A stretch of DNA of 59,370 nt from assembly GCA_934512105.1 (NCBI GenBank), contig CAKSWQ010000010.1, positions 1-59,370 on the forward strand. The letters run 5' to 3'. Source of the stretch: an uncultured Faecalibacterium sp. (lineage in GTDB: Bacteria > Bacillota > Clostridia > Oscillospirales > Ruminococcaceae). The translations under genes and the position numbers were made by a program. Within the stretch, counting starts at the first letter, position 1. The number at the start of each line of letters is the position of its first letter. Positions 51,701 through 59,370 of this stretch are shown here, piece after piece. The notes beneath the pieces are model-generated. The model did not search any database, was not told where the DNA came from, and worked only from the letters and a program-made list of their open reading frames with translations.

Positions 51701-51859
51701 TGTCGTTCCCTCACTTCCGGCCCGGAGTACGGGCTGTTCTATTTATAGTATAGCATAACTGCACCCAACAGCAAGCCCCATTTGCCAAAAATGTGCTGCC
51801 GGTTTTGCACGGTGCGGGGCAGTTTTGGTGCAAAACTGACAGAGCACTGCCGCAAACGC

Positions 51860-51889
51860 TTGCATCCCATAGGCAGAATGTGATATACT
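51860..51889 (+). promoter_or_regulatory. Sigma-A promoter of the 95-aa gene
   Basis: TTGCAT (51860-51865), 18-base spacer, TATACT (51884-51889), 32 bases before the ATG. Confidence 0.7.
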
Positions 51890-51921
51890 AAGATGAATCA
51901 AACGACAGGGAGGCTTTCACG

Positions 51922-52209
51922 ATGGCATATACACCGAAACTGACTTATAAAGGCAAGCCCCTCGTCCGCAAGGACAACGAGCTGTATTACGGCAGCATGA
52001 CCGATCCCTATGTGCTGTATCTGCAGATCCTGACCACCACCCCGGTGGGCGGACAGCAGGTAGCCGACAAGGTGCACCTGATGCTGCTTTCTACCGATAC
52101 CACCAAGGCACCGCAGGAGCGCGTAGCGCGTCAGACCACCAAGCACGGCCTGTATAATGCGCTGGACATTGGCGGCATCTGGCTGCAGAAGGCCAACGAG
52201 ACCCGCTGA
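51922..52209 (+). CDS. Uncharacterised 95-residue protein
   Basis: I do not recognise a family. The protein is soluble, beta-strand-like, and basic: YKGKPLVRKDNELYYGSMTD, then YVLYLQILTTTPV and VHLMLLSTDTTKAPQERVA, ending ALDIGGIWLQKA. It has its own good promoter, GGGAGG 10 bases before the ATG, and its own clean stop, so it is a real gene. No operon partner is present; repeat B copy 2 follows. Function unknown. Confidence 0.8.
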   Translation: MAYTPKLTYKGKPLVRKDNELYYGSMTDPYVLYLQILTTTPVGGQQVADKVHLMLLSTDTTKAPQERVARQTTKHGLYNALDIGGIWLQKANETR

Positions 52210-52279
52210 ACCAAGTTAAAATGAACAATGCCGGACAGTCTGTGGACTGCCCGGCATTGCGCTTTTACAGGGACGATTT

Positions 52280-52370
52280 GGAATGGCCTCCGCGTGCGCT
52301 TTGGCCATATTCATAAGAATTTCATTGAAGATTCGGGATACAGAAACGCCTGCGGGCGTTTCTGTATCCC
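52280..52370 (+). repeat. Intergenic repeat family B, copy 2
   Basis: GGAATGGCCTCCGCGTGCGC, TTTGGCCATATTCA, an AT-rich spacer and hairpin GGGATACAGAAACGCC / GGCGTTTCTGTATCCC. The outer six pairs differ from copy 1 but remain complementary. Confidence 0.8.
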
Positions 52371-52397
52371 ATTTTCACAAGAGAAAGAGAGAAGTAT

Positions 52398-52967
52398 TTA
52401 CTCCTCGGTCACCTCAAAGTCCAGCGGCTCGCCGCAGTTGGGGCACTTGGGTGCGCCGTCCAGCAGCTCGTCCTCTTCAAATACGGCGGTGCTGCCGCAG
52501 GCGGGGCAGGTCACCTCGTACTGCACAGGGGCGTCCTTGGCTTCGTCCTCCTCGCCTTCCAGCGCGACCTCAAAGGTCACACCGCAGTGGGCGCAGTTGG
52601 CTTCGCCTGCATCCAGATCATCCTCGCTGACGTAGACGGTCTCGCCGCAGGCGGGGCAGGCCACCTCGTAGAAGGGCTCGCTGGCGATGTCGTCATCTCC
52701 CGCATCCTCATCCTCGTCGGCTGCGTCGTCGTCCTCGGCATCCTCGTCCTCGTACAGGTCGGCTTCCAGATCCTCCAGCTCCTCGCTCAGATCGTTGATC
52801 TGGTCATAGGCGTGGGTCAGATCCTCGTCCATGGCAGCAATGGCATCGGCCATCTCGCCCAGCAGAGCGGCCATGGCCTTGATGATCTTGCCCTCTTTGG
52901 TGCTCTCATCCACGCCCAGACCGTCCACTAAGCCCTGCAGGTAGGCTGCTTTCTTGTTCAGTTCCAT
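52398..52967 (-). CDS. CD1247-type protein with acidic linker and zinc ribbons
   Basis: 189 residues from the ATG at 52967 behind AAGGAGGG. The N-terminal ~70 residues, NKKAAYLQGLVDGLGVD and onward, are the helical CD1247 N-terminal domain of Clostridia. A highly acidic Glu/Asp linker (about 70-100) follows. The C-terminus has CPACGETV with CAHCGV, and CPACGSTA with CPNCGE, giving two zinc-ribbon units. The role is unknown; nucleic-acid or protein docking by the ribbons is plausible. It precedes efp on the other side by 72 bases in the opposite reading order of transcription (downstream of efp). Confidence 0.87.
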   Translation of the reverse strand: MELNKKAAYLQGLVDGLGVDESTKEGKIIKAMAALLGEMADAIAAMDEDLTHAYDQINDLSEELEDLEADLYEDEDAEDDDAADEDEDAGDDDIASEPFYEVACPACGETVYVSEDDLDAGEANCAHCGVTFEVALEGEEDEAKDAPVQYEVTCPACGSTAVFEEDELLDGAPKCPNCGEPLDFEVTEE

Positions 52968-53039
52968 CTGAAATGCCCTCCTTGTTTGTAATACAAAACC
53001 GGGCAAACGGTTGCCCGCTGCCCGGTATGCGACAAATGA

Positions 53040-53597
53040 TCAGACGCGCTCCATATACTCGCCGGTGCGGGTATCGATGCGGATGTGATCGCCCTCGTTG
53101 ATGAACAGGGGCACACGAATCTCGGCGCCAGTCTCAACGGTAGCGGGCTTCAGGGTGTTGGTAGCAGTGTTGCCCTTGACACCCGGCTCGGTCTGGGTGA
53201 CTTCCAGCTCGATGAAGTTGGGGATCTCAACGCTGAACACCTTGCCCTTGTAGCTCAGCAGCTTGCACAGCTCGTTCTCCTTGCAGAACTTGAAGTTATC
53301 GGGCACATCGGCTGCGTTGACGGGGATGTCATCGTAGGTCTCGTTGTCCATGAAGTGGTACAGGTCGCCATCCTCGTAGCTGTAGGTCACGTCCTTACGC
53401 TCGATGAAAGCCTGCGGGAACTTTGCGGTGGGGTTGTAGCTGGTCTCGACCACAGAGCCGGTGATGACGTTCTTGGTCTTGGTACGGACAAAGGCAGCGC
53501 CCTTGCCGGGCTTGACGTGCTGGAACTCAACGACCTGAAGAACCTGGCCGTCCTGCTCAAAGGTCACGCCATTGCGAAACTCGCCTGCAGAAATCAT
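53040..53597 (-). CDS. efp: Elongation factor P
   Basis: 185 residues, the normal length, with three beta-barrel domains. The tip loop is [10 protein letters not shown], with Lys32 at the position that enters the ribosomal peptidyl-transferase centre to rescue polyproline stalls. The C-terminal signature is [15 protein letters not shown]. Upstream spacing and ribosome site (GGAGG) are clean. Confidence 0.98.
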   Translation of the reverse strand: MISAGEFRNGVTFEQDGQVLQVVEFQHVKPGKGAAFVRTKTKNVITGSVVETSYNPTAKFPQAFIERKDVTYSYEDGDLYHFMDNETYDDIPVNAADVPDNFKFCKENELCKLLSYKGKVFSVEIPNFIELEVTQTEPGVKGNTATNTLKPATVETGAEIRVPLFINEGDHIRIDTRTGEYMERV

Positions 53598-53716
53598 AGG
53601 AATTCCTCCATAAATTTAATCTCAGATGCTTAACGCATATCTCTATTTATTTTACCCAATCTGCCCCTGTTTGGCAAGGGGTTTGGGCAAAAAAGACGAT
53701 AAAAACACAAAATCTT

Positions 53717-54586
53717 TTACACATTCCGCGCTGCGCGGTACATTTGCTGCATCGTCTGCGCGTCCTCGGCCTGTGTGCCCGCGCTCTCGCAGATGACCAC
53801 CGGGGTCAGCTGCCGCTGTGCCAGCAGCTCCATCAGGGGCTGGGGCTCCGGGCCGAACCGGGTATCGGCAAAGGTCCAGTGGCGCTTTTCACCGCCCGCC
53901 GAATACTCAATGCGGGAGAAGTGCACATGGAACTGCCGGGCGCGGTCATCGCCCAGCACCTCGGCCATGCGGTCCAGAATGGCGGCATAGTCTGCCTTGG
54001 TCTGGATGCCGCCCAGCGTGCGGGCGTTCAGGTGGCCGAAGTCGATGCAGGGGGTAATGCGGCTGTCCACGCCGCACAGCGCCAGCACCTCGTCCAGCGT
54101 GCCCAGCTGCCCCACCTTGCCCATGGTCTCCGGGCACAGGGTCATATCCCCAAAGCCCGCCTCGTCCAGCGCAGCCACGGCGCGGCGCATGGTATCCAGC
54201 GCCTTTTCCAGCGCGGCCTCCCGGCTCTGCTTGCCGCAGCTGCCGGAGTGGAAGATGATGCGCCTGCCGCCCAGCGCCCGGCACACCGCCGCACTTTGCA
54301 GCAGGTACTGGATGCTGTTCAGCCGCTTGTCCTCTTCCAGACTGGACATACTGATATAATAAGGTGCGTGGACGCTGAACAGGATATCCCGCTCCGCGGC
54401 AAGGGCAGCCATGCGGGCGGCCTTATCCAGCCCCAGACGCACCCCGCGCCCGCACTGGTACTCAAAGGCGTTCAGCCCCATTTTGGCGGTGTACTCCGGC
54501 ACATCCAGACTGCTTTTGTAGCCTTGGGCGGCAAAGCTGTCGCTGGTGCCTGCGGTGCCGAACCGGATGTTCCAAGCTTCACTCAC
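53717..54586 (-). CDS. TIM-barrel protein, endonuclease IV/xylose isomerase-like
   Basis: 289 residues from a GTG at 54586, which overlaps the yqeG stop by 4 bases and has GGAGG 9 bases upstream. The barrel follows the AP endonuclease family 2 pattern: FSVHAPYYISM, IIFHSGS, LCPETMGKVGQLG, TPCIDFGHLNAR, FHVHFSRIEY and VICESAG, which supply His, Glu and Asp metal ligands. It may act as endonuclease IV on abasic DNA; sugar isomerase relatives share the fold. A 352-base N-terminal extension in frame is not supported. Confidence 0.82.
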   Translation of the reverse strand: MSEAWNIRFGTAGTSDSFAAQGYKSSLDVPEYTAKMGLNAFEYQCGRGVRLGLDKAARMAALAAERDILFSVHAPYYISMSSLEEDKRLNSIQYLLQSAAVCRALGGRRIIFHSGSCGKQSREAALEKALDTMRRAVAALDEAGFGDMTLCPETMGKVGQLGTLDEVLALCGVDSRITPCIDFGHLNARTLGGIQTKADYAAILDRMAEVLGDDRARQFHVHFSRIEYSAGGEKRHWTFADTRFGPEPQPLMELLAQRQLTPVVICESAGTQAEDAQTMQQMYRAARNV

Positions 54587-55086
54587 AGGGTCTTGCCTCC
54601 CCGGTCGTAGTACTTCTGCCAGTGCTTCTTTTCCCACTTGCGTTTCAGGATGACCTGTGCGCCCAAGTCCGGCCCGCGGGGGATGACCATCAACCCGGGA
54701 ATGCCGTACAGCGCCGCCACCATGCGGTCGGCGTAAAGCTGGTCGCCCACCATGGCCATCTGGCGGTGCTTCACGCCCATGCGGTGCTGCGCCACCATCA
54801 GTGCAAAGGGCAGGGGCTTGGCGGCGCGGTACAGGTATGCAAGGCCCAGCTTTTCCGCAAAGGGGCGCACCCGCTTTTCTGCACCGTTGGAAACGATGGT
54901 CAGCTTTACCCCGGCCTTGCGCATGGCGGCAAGCCACCCGGCGACCTCCTCCGGCAGCTCCTGACTGCGGTCTGCAGTCAGGGTGTTGTCGATATCCAGC
55001 ACCAGAGCCGTGATGCCCTTAGCTGCAAGCCATTCCGGCGTGATATGGGTAACGTCCTTAAAAACATATTCGGGGGTAATGAGCAT
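54583..55086 (-). CDS. YqeG family HAD IIIA-type phosphatase
   Basis: 167 residues from ATG 55086. HAD motif I is LVLDIDNTLTADRS, motif II IVSNGAE, the lysine in YRAAKPLPF, and MVGDQLYADRMVA motif IV. The start follows GAGAGGG, which is supplied by the end of a family A repeat. It is translationally coupled to the TIM-barrel gene. Family members sit near ribosome or shikimate genes in Firmicutes; the substrate is unclear. The frame running to 55233 is repeat sequence. Confidence 0.9.
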   Translation of the reverse strand: MLITPEYVFKDVTHITPEWLAAKGITALVLDIDNTLTADRSQELPEEVAGWLAAMRKAGVKLTIVSNGAEKRVRPFAEKLGLAYLYRAAKPLPFALMVAQHRMGVKHRQMAMVGDQLYADRMVAALYGIPGLMVIPRGPDLGAQVILKRKWEKKHWQKYYDRGGKTL

Positions 55087-55092
55087 GATAAA

Positions 55093-55259
55093 AACCCTCT
55101 CAGTCTCGCATTCGCTCGACAGCTCCCCCGACAGGGGGAGCTTTTTACGGCTTTTGCAAGGTATATTCTTCTCCGAAAAGATAAAGCCTTTCCTCTTCAG
55201 CACAGAAAGCTCGCCCTTCGGGAGAGCTGGCAAACCCGCAGGGTTTGACTGAGAGGGTT
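55093..55259. repeat. Intergenic repeat family A, copy 3
   Basis: Perfect 13-base inverted ends AACCCTCTCAGTC and GACTGAGAGGGTT, 167 bases in all, with CAGCTCCCCC/GGGGGAGC near the left end. It resembles a MITE in form. Its left end abuts the yqeG start. Confidence 0.85.
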
Positions 55260-55356
55260 ACAAATGAAAATAGGGGAACCTGTATAACAGGCTCCCCTAC
55301 ATCGGCGTTAGCAACGCGTTTAAAATCTAAAGCAACGTGCGATTCCAAGCAAGTGA

Positions 55357-55533
55357 TTACTTGAACTTGCGCTTGCGGGCTGCTTCGGACTTCTTCTTGC
55401 GCTTAACAGACGGCTTCTCGTAAGCCTCGCGCTTACGAACCTCTGCGAGCACACCGCTGCGAGCAGTGCTGCGCTTGAAGCGACGCAGTGCGCTTTCCAG
55501 CGACTCGCCCTCTTTAACACGAATTTCCGACAT
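55357..55533 (-). CDS. rpsU: Ribosomal protein bS21
   Basis: 58 residues, full length for S21: [20 protein letters not shown], then [20 protein letters not shown] and a lysine-rich end. It is part of the small-subunit platform and helps mRNA binding. AGGGAGG lies 7 bases before the ATG. It is short enough to be missed by a 60-residue cutoff. Confidence 0.97.
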   Translation of the reverse strand: MSEIRVKEGESLESALRRFKRSTARSGVLAEVRKREAYEKPSVKRKKKSEAARKRKFK

Positions 55534-55754
55534 CTTATTCCCTCCCTTGGACCGTGAGGCAGGAATTTCGTTGTTACATGGTAACTAACAGTAGACAGTA
55601 TAGCGCATTTTATCCGGTTCGTCAACCTTTTTTTGAAAGTTTTTGCTCAAAACTTTTGAAAGATTTTTGAACAGACGCTGCCGGGTGTTTCCTGCGCCAG
55701 GTCCGCCTCTGCGGGTGATGATATGTTCACGCTTATTCAGCGGAGCAGCAGTTC

Positions 55755-58304
55755 TCAGCCCTTGGCAGCCAGATTGACCAGACGGCCCTTGACGTAGATC
55801 TCCTTGACCAGCTGCTTGCCCTTCAGCGCGGCAGCCACAGCGGGGTCTGCCTTGGCGGCGGCAATGGCGTCCTCGGCGGTGATGTCTGCGGGCACCTTCA
55901 GACGTGCCTTCACCTTGCCGTTCACCTGCACGGCGATCTCCACAGCAGCCTCCACGCACTTGGCTTCCTCGTAGGCAGGCCACGGATAGTAGGCCAGCTG
56001 CTCGTCGTGGCTGTGACCCAGCTTCTCCCACAGCTCCTCGGTCATGTGGGGAGCAAAGGGGTTCAGCAGCTGCACCAGCGTCTCAAACTCGGCCTTGGTG
56101 GCGCCGCCGTTGTCGTACATGGCGTTGACCAGCGTCATCAGCTGGGCAATAGCGGTGTTCATCTTCAGGCCCTCGATATCTGCGCTGACCTTCTTGATGG
56201 TCTGGTGCATCAGGGTCTCCATGGCGGGACGGTAGCCCTCGCCCTCCACCAGCTTGTCGCTCAGTGCCCACACGCGGTCAAGGAAGCGGTTGCAGCCCGC
56301 AATGGCAGAGGTCTGCCACGGTGCAGCCTGCTCAAAGTCGCCCATGAACATCTCGTACAGACGCATGGTGTCGGCACCGTACTGGTCCACCACCTCGTCG
56401 GGGTTGATGACGTTGCCAAGGCTCTTGGACATCTTCACGATGGGATGGCGTGCCATCTCGCCGTACTTCTCTTCCAGTGCCTTCTCGGCGGCCTTCTGGC
56501 TGCCGTACTCCTTGAGCAGCTTCTCCTGCTCCTCTGCGGGCAAGTTGACGAAGCTGTGGGGGTTCAGGCCAAGGATCATGCCGTGGGCGGTACGCTTCTG
56601 GTAGGGCTCTGCCGAGGGCACCACACCGATATCGTACAGGAACTTATGCCAGAAGCGGCTGTACAGCAGATGCAGGGTGGTGTGCTCCATGCCGCCGTTG
56701 TACCAGTCCACAGGAGACCAGTATTCCAGTGCTTCCTTGGAGGCCAGAGCATCCTTGCAGTGGGGATCCATGTAGCGCAGGAAGTACCAAGAGGAGCCTG
56801 CCCACTGGGGCATGGTGTCGGTCTCGCGGGTAGCGGGGCCGCCGCAGCAGGGGCAGGTGGTCTTGACCCAGTCCTTGTGGCGTGCCAGCGGGGACTCGCC
56901 GTCCGGGCCCGGCTCAAAGTCGGTGATGTCCGGCAGGGTCAGCGGCAGGCTGCTCTCGGGCAGGGGCTGCCAGCCGCACTTGTCGCAGTGCACCATGGGG
57001 ATGGGCTCGCCCCAGTAACGCTGACGGCTGAACACCCAGTCGCGCAGCTTGTAGTTGACCTTGTCGCGGCCCTTGCCGTTCTCCTCCAGCCAGGTGATCA
57101 TCTTCTTTTTGGCATCGACCACGGACAGGCCGTTCAGGAAGCCGGAGTTGACCAGCGTACCGGTGGCAACATCGGTAAAGGCAGCCTCGTCCAGATTGGA
57201 CGGGGTGTTGCCCTTGACCACCTCGATGATGGGCAGGCCGAACTTCTTGGCAAACTCCCAGTCGCGGGTATCGTGGGCGGGCACGGCCATGATGGCACCG
57301 GTGCCGTAGGTGGACAGAACGTAGTCGGAGATGAAGATGGGGATCTCGGTCTCGTTGACCGGGTTGATACCCATCACGCCGTCCAGCTGCACGCCGGTCT
57401 TTTCCTTGTTCAGCTCGCTGCGTTCAAAGTCGCTCTTGCGGGCAGCCTCGGCCTGATAAGCCTTGACTGCATCGGCATTCTTGATGATGCCCTTTTCCAG
57501 CCATGCCTTGAGCAGCGCGTGCTCCGGGGAAATGACCATGTAGGTGGCACCGAACAGGGTATCGCAGCGGGTGGTGTACACGGTCAGGGTGTCCCCGGCG
57601 GTGGTGCCGAAGTTCACCTCGGCGCCGTGGCTGCGGCCGATCCAGTTCTTCTGCTGGGTGGCCACGCGCTCGATATAATCCAGACCGTCCAGGCCGTCGA
57701 TCAGCTTATCGGCATAAGCAGTGATCTTGAGCATCCACTGGCTCTTGACGCGGTGCACGACCTCGCTGCCGCAACGCTCGCACACGCCGTTGACAACTTC
57801 CTCGTTGGCCAGCACGCACTTGCAGCCGGTGCACCAGTTGACGTTCATTTCCTTCTTGTAGGCCAGACCGTGCTTGTACAGCTGCAAAAAGATCCACTGG
57901 GTCCACTTGTAGTACTCGGGGTCGGTGGTGTTGATCTCACGATCCCAGTCAAAGGAGAAGCCCAGCGCCTTGAGCTGGCTGCGGAAATGATCCACGTTGC
58001 TCTTGGTGACGATGGCGGGGTGGATGTGGTTCTTCATGGCGAAGTTCTCGGTGGGCAGACCGAAGGCATCCCAGCCCATGGGGTACAGCACATTGTAGCC
58101 GTTTTTACGGCGCTTGCGGCTTACCACGTCCAGCGCGGTGTAGCTGCGGGGATGGCCGACGTGCAGACCTGCACCCGAGGGATACGGGAACTCCACAAGG
58201 GCATAGAACTTGGGTTTTTTGTGGTCGATCTCGACATGGAAGGTCTTTTCGTCCTCCCACACCTTCTGCCACTTGGCTTCAACAGCCTTGTAATCATACT
58301 TCAT
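55755..58304 (-). CDS. leuS: Leucyl-tRNA synthetase
   Basis: 849 residues. The class I motifs are HVGH at 48-51 and KMSKSLGN late in the catalytic domain. The editing domain (CP1) carries [18 protein letters not shown] zinc-type cluster CTGCKC…CERCGSEV is present, and the C-terminal domain ends [16 protein letters not shown]. It charges tRNA-Leu. A family A repeat, not a T box, occupies its leader. Confidence 0.98.
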   Translation of the reverse strand: MKYDYKAVEAKWQKVWEDEKTFHVEIDHKKPKFYALVEFPYPSGAGLHVGHPRSYTALDVVSRKRRKNGYNVLYPMGWDAFGLPTENFAMKNHIHPAIVTKSNVDHFRSQLKALGFSFDWDREINTTDPEYYKWTQWIFLQLYKHGLAYKKEMNVNWCTGCKCVLANEEVVNGVCERCGSEVVHRVKSQWMLKITAYADKLIDGLDGLDYIERVATQQKNWIGRSHGAEVNFGTTAGDTLTVYTTRCDTLFGATYMVISPEHALLKAWLEKGIIKNADAVKAYQAEAARKSDFERSELNKEKTGVQLDGVMGINPVNETEIPIFISDYVLSTYGTGAIMAVPAHDTRDWEFAKKFGLPIIEVVKGNTPSNLDEAAFTDVATGTLVNSGFLNGLSVVDAKKKMITWLEENGKGRDKVNYKLRDWVFSRQRYWGEPIPMVHCDKCGWQPLPESSLPLTLPDITDFEPGPDGESPLARHKDWVKTTCPCCGGPATRETDTMPQWAGSSWYFLRYMDPHCKDALASKEALEYWSPVDWYNGGMEHTTLHLLYSRFWHKFLYDIGVVPSAEPYQKRTAHGMILGLNPHSFVNLPAEEQEKLLKEYGSQKAAEKALEEKYGEMARHPIVKMSKSLGNVINPDEVVDQYGADTMRLYEMFMGDFEQAAPWQTSAIAGCNRFLDRVWALSDKLVEGEGYRPAMETLMHQTIKKVSADIEGLKMNTAIAQLMTLVNAMYDNGGATKAEFETLVQLLNPFAPHMTEELWEKLGHSHDEQLAYYPWPAYEEAKCVEAAVEIAVQVNGKVKARLKVPADITAEDAIAAAKADPAVAAALKGKQLVKEIYVKGRLVNLAAKG

Positions 58305-58378
58305 GTTTGTAATCAGCTCCAGACTTTAACCAAAATACCGTTGCTTGGGGGCGTATGCTTTTAAGGTGCTTCCGGTAT

Positions 58379-58474
58379 AAACCCTCTCCGTCAAGGCATT
58401 CGCCCTGCCAACTCCCCCGAGGGGGGAGCTTTTCTGCTAACTTTCCCTATTGCGCCGCAATAACGGAGCGGGTT
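58379..58474. repeat. Intergenic repeat family A, short copy 4
   Basis: Imperfect inverted ends AACCCTCTCCGT and ACGGAGCGGGTT enclose AACTCCCCCGAGGGGGGAGC. It lies in the leuS leader. Confidence 0.65.
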
Positions 58475-58502
58475 CTGCCAAAAGCAAACCTGTTTGCCTT
58501 AA

Positions 58503-58886
58503 TTATTCAATGCTGCTATCCGGGGTCAGGTACTCCGAGATGTCCACCGGCTCGCCGTCTGCCCACAGGTGCTCCAGATCATAGTAGGCGCGGCTGTTGG
58601 GCACAAAGACGTGCACGATGACGTTGGAGTAATCCAGCAGCACCCAGTTCTTGGTGTCGTGACCCTCGGTGCTGTAAGGTTCCAGACCCTTCTGCGAAAG
58701 CTCGTACTCCACCTCGTCGGCCAGAGAGGCCACCTGCGTGGTGGAGGTACCGGAGGCGATGACGAAATAATCGGTCAGGACGGTCAGGCTTTCCACCTTG
58801 AGCACCCGCACATCCTGTGCCTTCTTCTTGTCCAGGATCTTAGCGATCTCAATGGCAAGCGCCTTGCTGTCGTTGAAATTATCCAT
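58503..58886 (-). CDS. rsfS: Ribosome silencing factor RsfS
   Basis: 127 residues from the ATG at 58886 behind GGGAG; the frame to 58976 lacks a ribosome site. Family motifs are LTDYFVIASGTSTTQVASLA and WVLLDYSNVIVHVF, ending YYDLEHLWAD. It binds ribosomal protein uL14 and blocks subunit joining when nutrients are low. It follows the LCP-family gene, as usual in Firmicutes. Confidence 0.96.
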   Translation of the reverse strand: MDNFNDSKALAIEIAKILDKKKAQDVRVLKVESLTVLTDYFVIASGTSTTQVASLADEVEYELSQKGLEPYSTEGHDTKNWVLLDYSNVIVHVFVPNSRAYYDLEHLWADGEPVDISEYLTPDSSIE

Positions 58887-58947
58887 GTGTTTCTCCCTTC
58901 TGTCGGAACATCCCCGCACACGGTGTGCAGGGCCTTGTTTTCTGTTG

Positions 58948-59370
58948 TTACTGTCCGGTGCCCGCTGCCTGACCATCGGTGGTCACAGCGCCGGAAAGGT
59001 CGGTATCGCCGCTGAGGATGGCGTCGTCGGATTCCTTATCGATGCGTCCCATATACTGCACGTTGGCATCGGTGGATGCGCTGCCATGGGGCCACTGGTC
59101 GGTGACCATGTGCAGGTCGCTCACCTCCACCGGGCCGGTGTAGGTGCAGAAATACTGGTTGAGCAGGTTTGCGATGGAGCCTGCATCCGGCACCACGCAG
59201 GAATAACCGGCAAAGGTATCGGTCTTGCCCACGTTGGGCACACCCATGAACACCGGCGTCTGCGCCAGAATGATATTGGAGCTGTCGATTTTAAGGAAGG
59301 ACGCCAGCAGCTTTGCGATGGTGGTGATATCCATATCCGTGTGGATATAGTCCTTGAATATCAGCGGCAG
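58948..59370 (-). CDS. LytR-CpsA-Psr (LCP) family protein, C-terminal part
   Basis: The frame is open to the window edge on the minus strand, so the N-terminus is missing. The visible 140 residues start LPLIFKDYIHTDMDITTIAK, the end of the LCP domain, and finish in a Gly/Thr/Ala-rich tail. LCP enzymes attach wall polymers such as teichoic acids to peptidoglycan. Its position right before rsfS supports the call. Confidence 0.75.
   Translation of the reverse strand: MPLIFKDYIHTDMDITTIAKLLASFLKIDSSNIILAQTPVFMGVPNVGKTDTFAGYSCVVPDAGSIANLLNQYFCTYTGPVEVSDLHMVTDQWPHGSASTDANVQYMGRIDKESDDAILSGDTDLSGAVTTDGQAAGTGQ

Noticed and set aside
56007..58364. 785-codon open frame on the plus strand opposite leuS
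   Set aside because: It is the complement of a fully supported leuS gene; it has no ribosome site and no recognisable domain, and such shadows are expected in GC-rich DNA.
58305..58502. T-box leader before leuS
   Set aside because: No GGUGG-type T-box sequence or specifier loop is visible; the gap is mostly a family A repeat.

Overview
The window reads as one chromosomal segment of a GC-rich, anaerobic Gram-positive gut bacterium of the Oscillospiraceae, most likely Faecalibacterium. The reasons are Firmicute-type gene content (glpP, rpiR/PTS, DUF1846, CD1247-type protein, queT, fhs, LCP-rsfS), strong AGGAGG ribosome sites, alanine-rich lipoproteins, and a class III preQ1 riboswitch in front of queT, a class whose structural model RNA came from F. 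prausnitzii. The genus assignment is inference, as no database was searched.

Layout. 1-5080 (+): the end of an M20 amidohydrolase, glpP, then a three-gene glycerol-3-phosphate oxidation unit (GlpA-like, FAD oxidoreductase, DUF1667) behind a promoter and leader terminator that fit GlpP antitermination. 5128-13047 (-): a compact nine-gene molybdenum operon (moeA, mobB, a MoeA-like protein, moaC, moaA, a MOSC-MogA fusion, modA, modB, modC) preceded by a structured leader with an intrinsic terminator. 13886-22405 (-): an SNF-family symporter, a DUF1846 protein, a GPH/MFS transporter and a fruR-fruK-fruA fructose operon. 22885-25724 (-): a C69 dipeptidase and an orphan lipoprotein. 25912-29735 (+): a Crp-like regulator, a GT2 glycosyltransferase, a flavin reductase, the preQ1-III riboswitch with queT, and a HAD hydrolase. 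29987-34475: tRNA-Pro, tRNA-Gln, a phosphofructokinase, peptidase T and a TrkH/KtrB potassium transporter.

34632-36595 is the main accessory site. An intact tRNA-Arg(CCU) is followed by a low-GC insert of about 1.8 kb bounded by perfect 107-bp direct repeats that start in the anticodon loop. The insert holds the tail of a tyrosine recombinase, one PD-(D/E)XK (Rpn-like) nuclease, and clusters of CAGCTAAT repeats near both ends. 36645-43781 carries a divergent LysR/flavin-reductase pair, then a divergent RpiR/alpha-glucoside PTS plus 6-phospho-alpha-glucosidase pair.

43897-48783 (-): cysteine desulfurase, thiI, cinA and, directly after cinA, a membrane-anchored protein that aligns by eye with the last two thirds of CinA but lacks its catalytic motifs. 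48904-50741 (+): a ZTP riboswitch with terminator driving formate-tetrahydrofolate ligase. 50801-59370 is mostly conserved housekeeping: SGNH hydrolase, a small orphan protein, a CD1247-type zinc-ribbon protein, efp, a TIM-barrel protein, yqeG, rpsU, leuS, rsfS and the end of an LCP-family gene.

Two families of short intergenic repeats recur. Family A (four copies, about 95-167 bp) has inverted ends and a CTCCCCC/GGGGG core. Family B (two full copies and one partial) ends in a hairpin whose outer stem differs in sequence between copies but stays paired. The strongest candidates for something new are the tRNA-Arg mini-element with its repeat clusters, the degenerate CinA paralogue, and the structured leader of the molybdenum operon.
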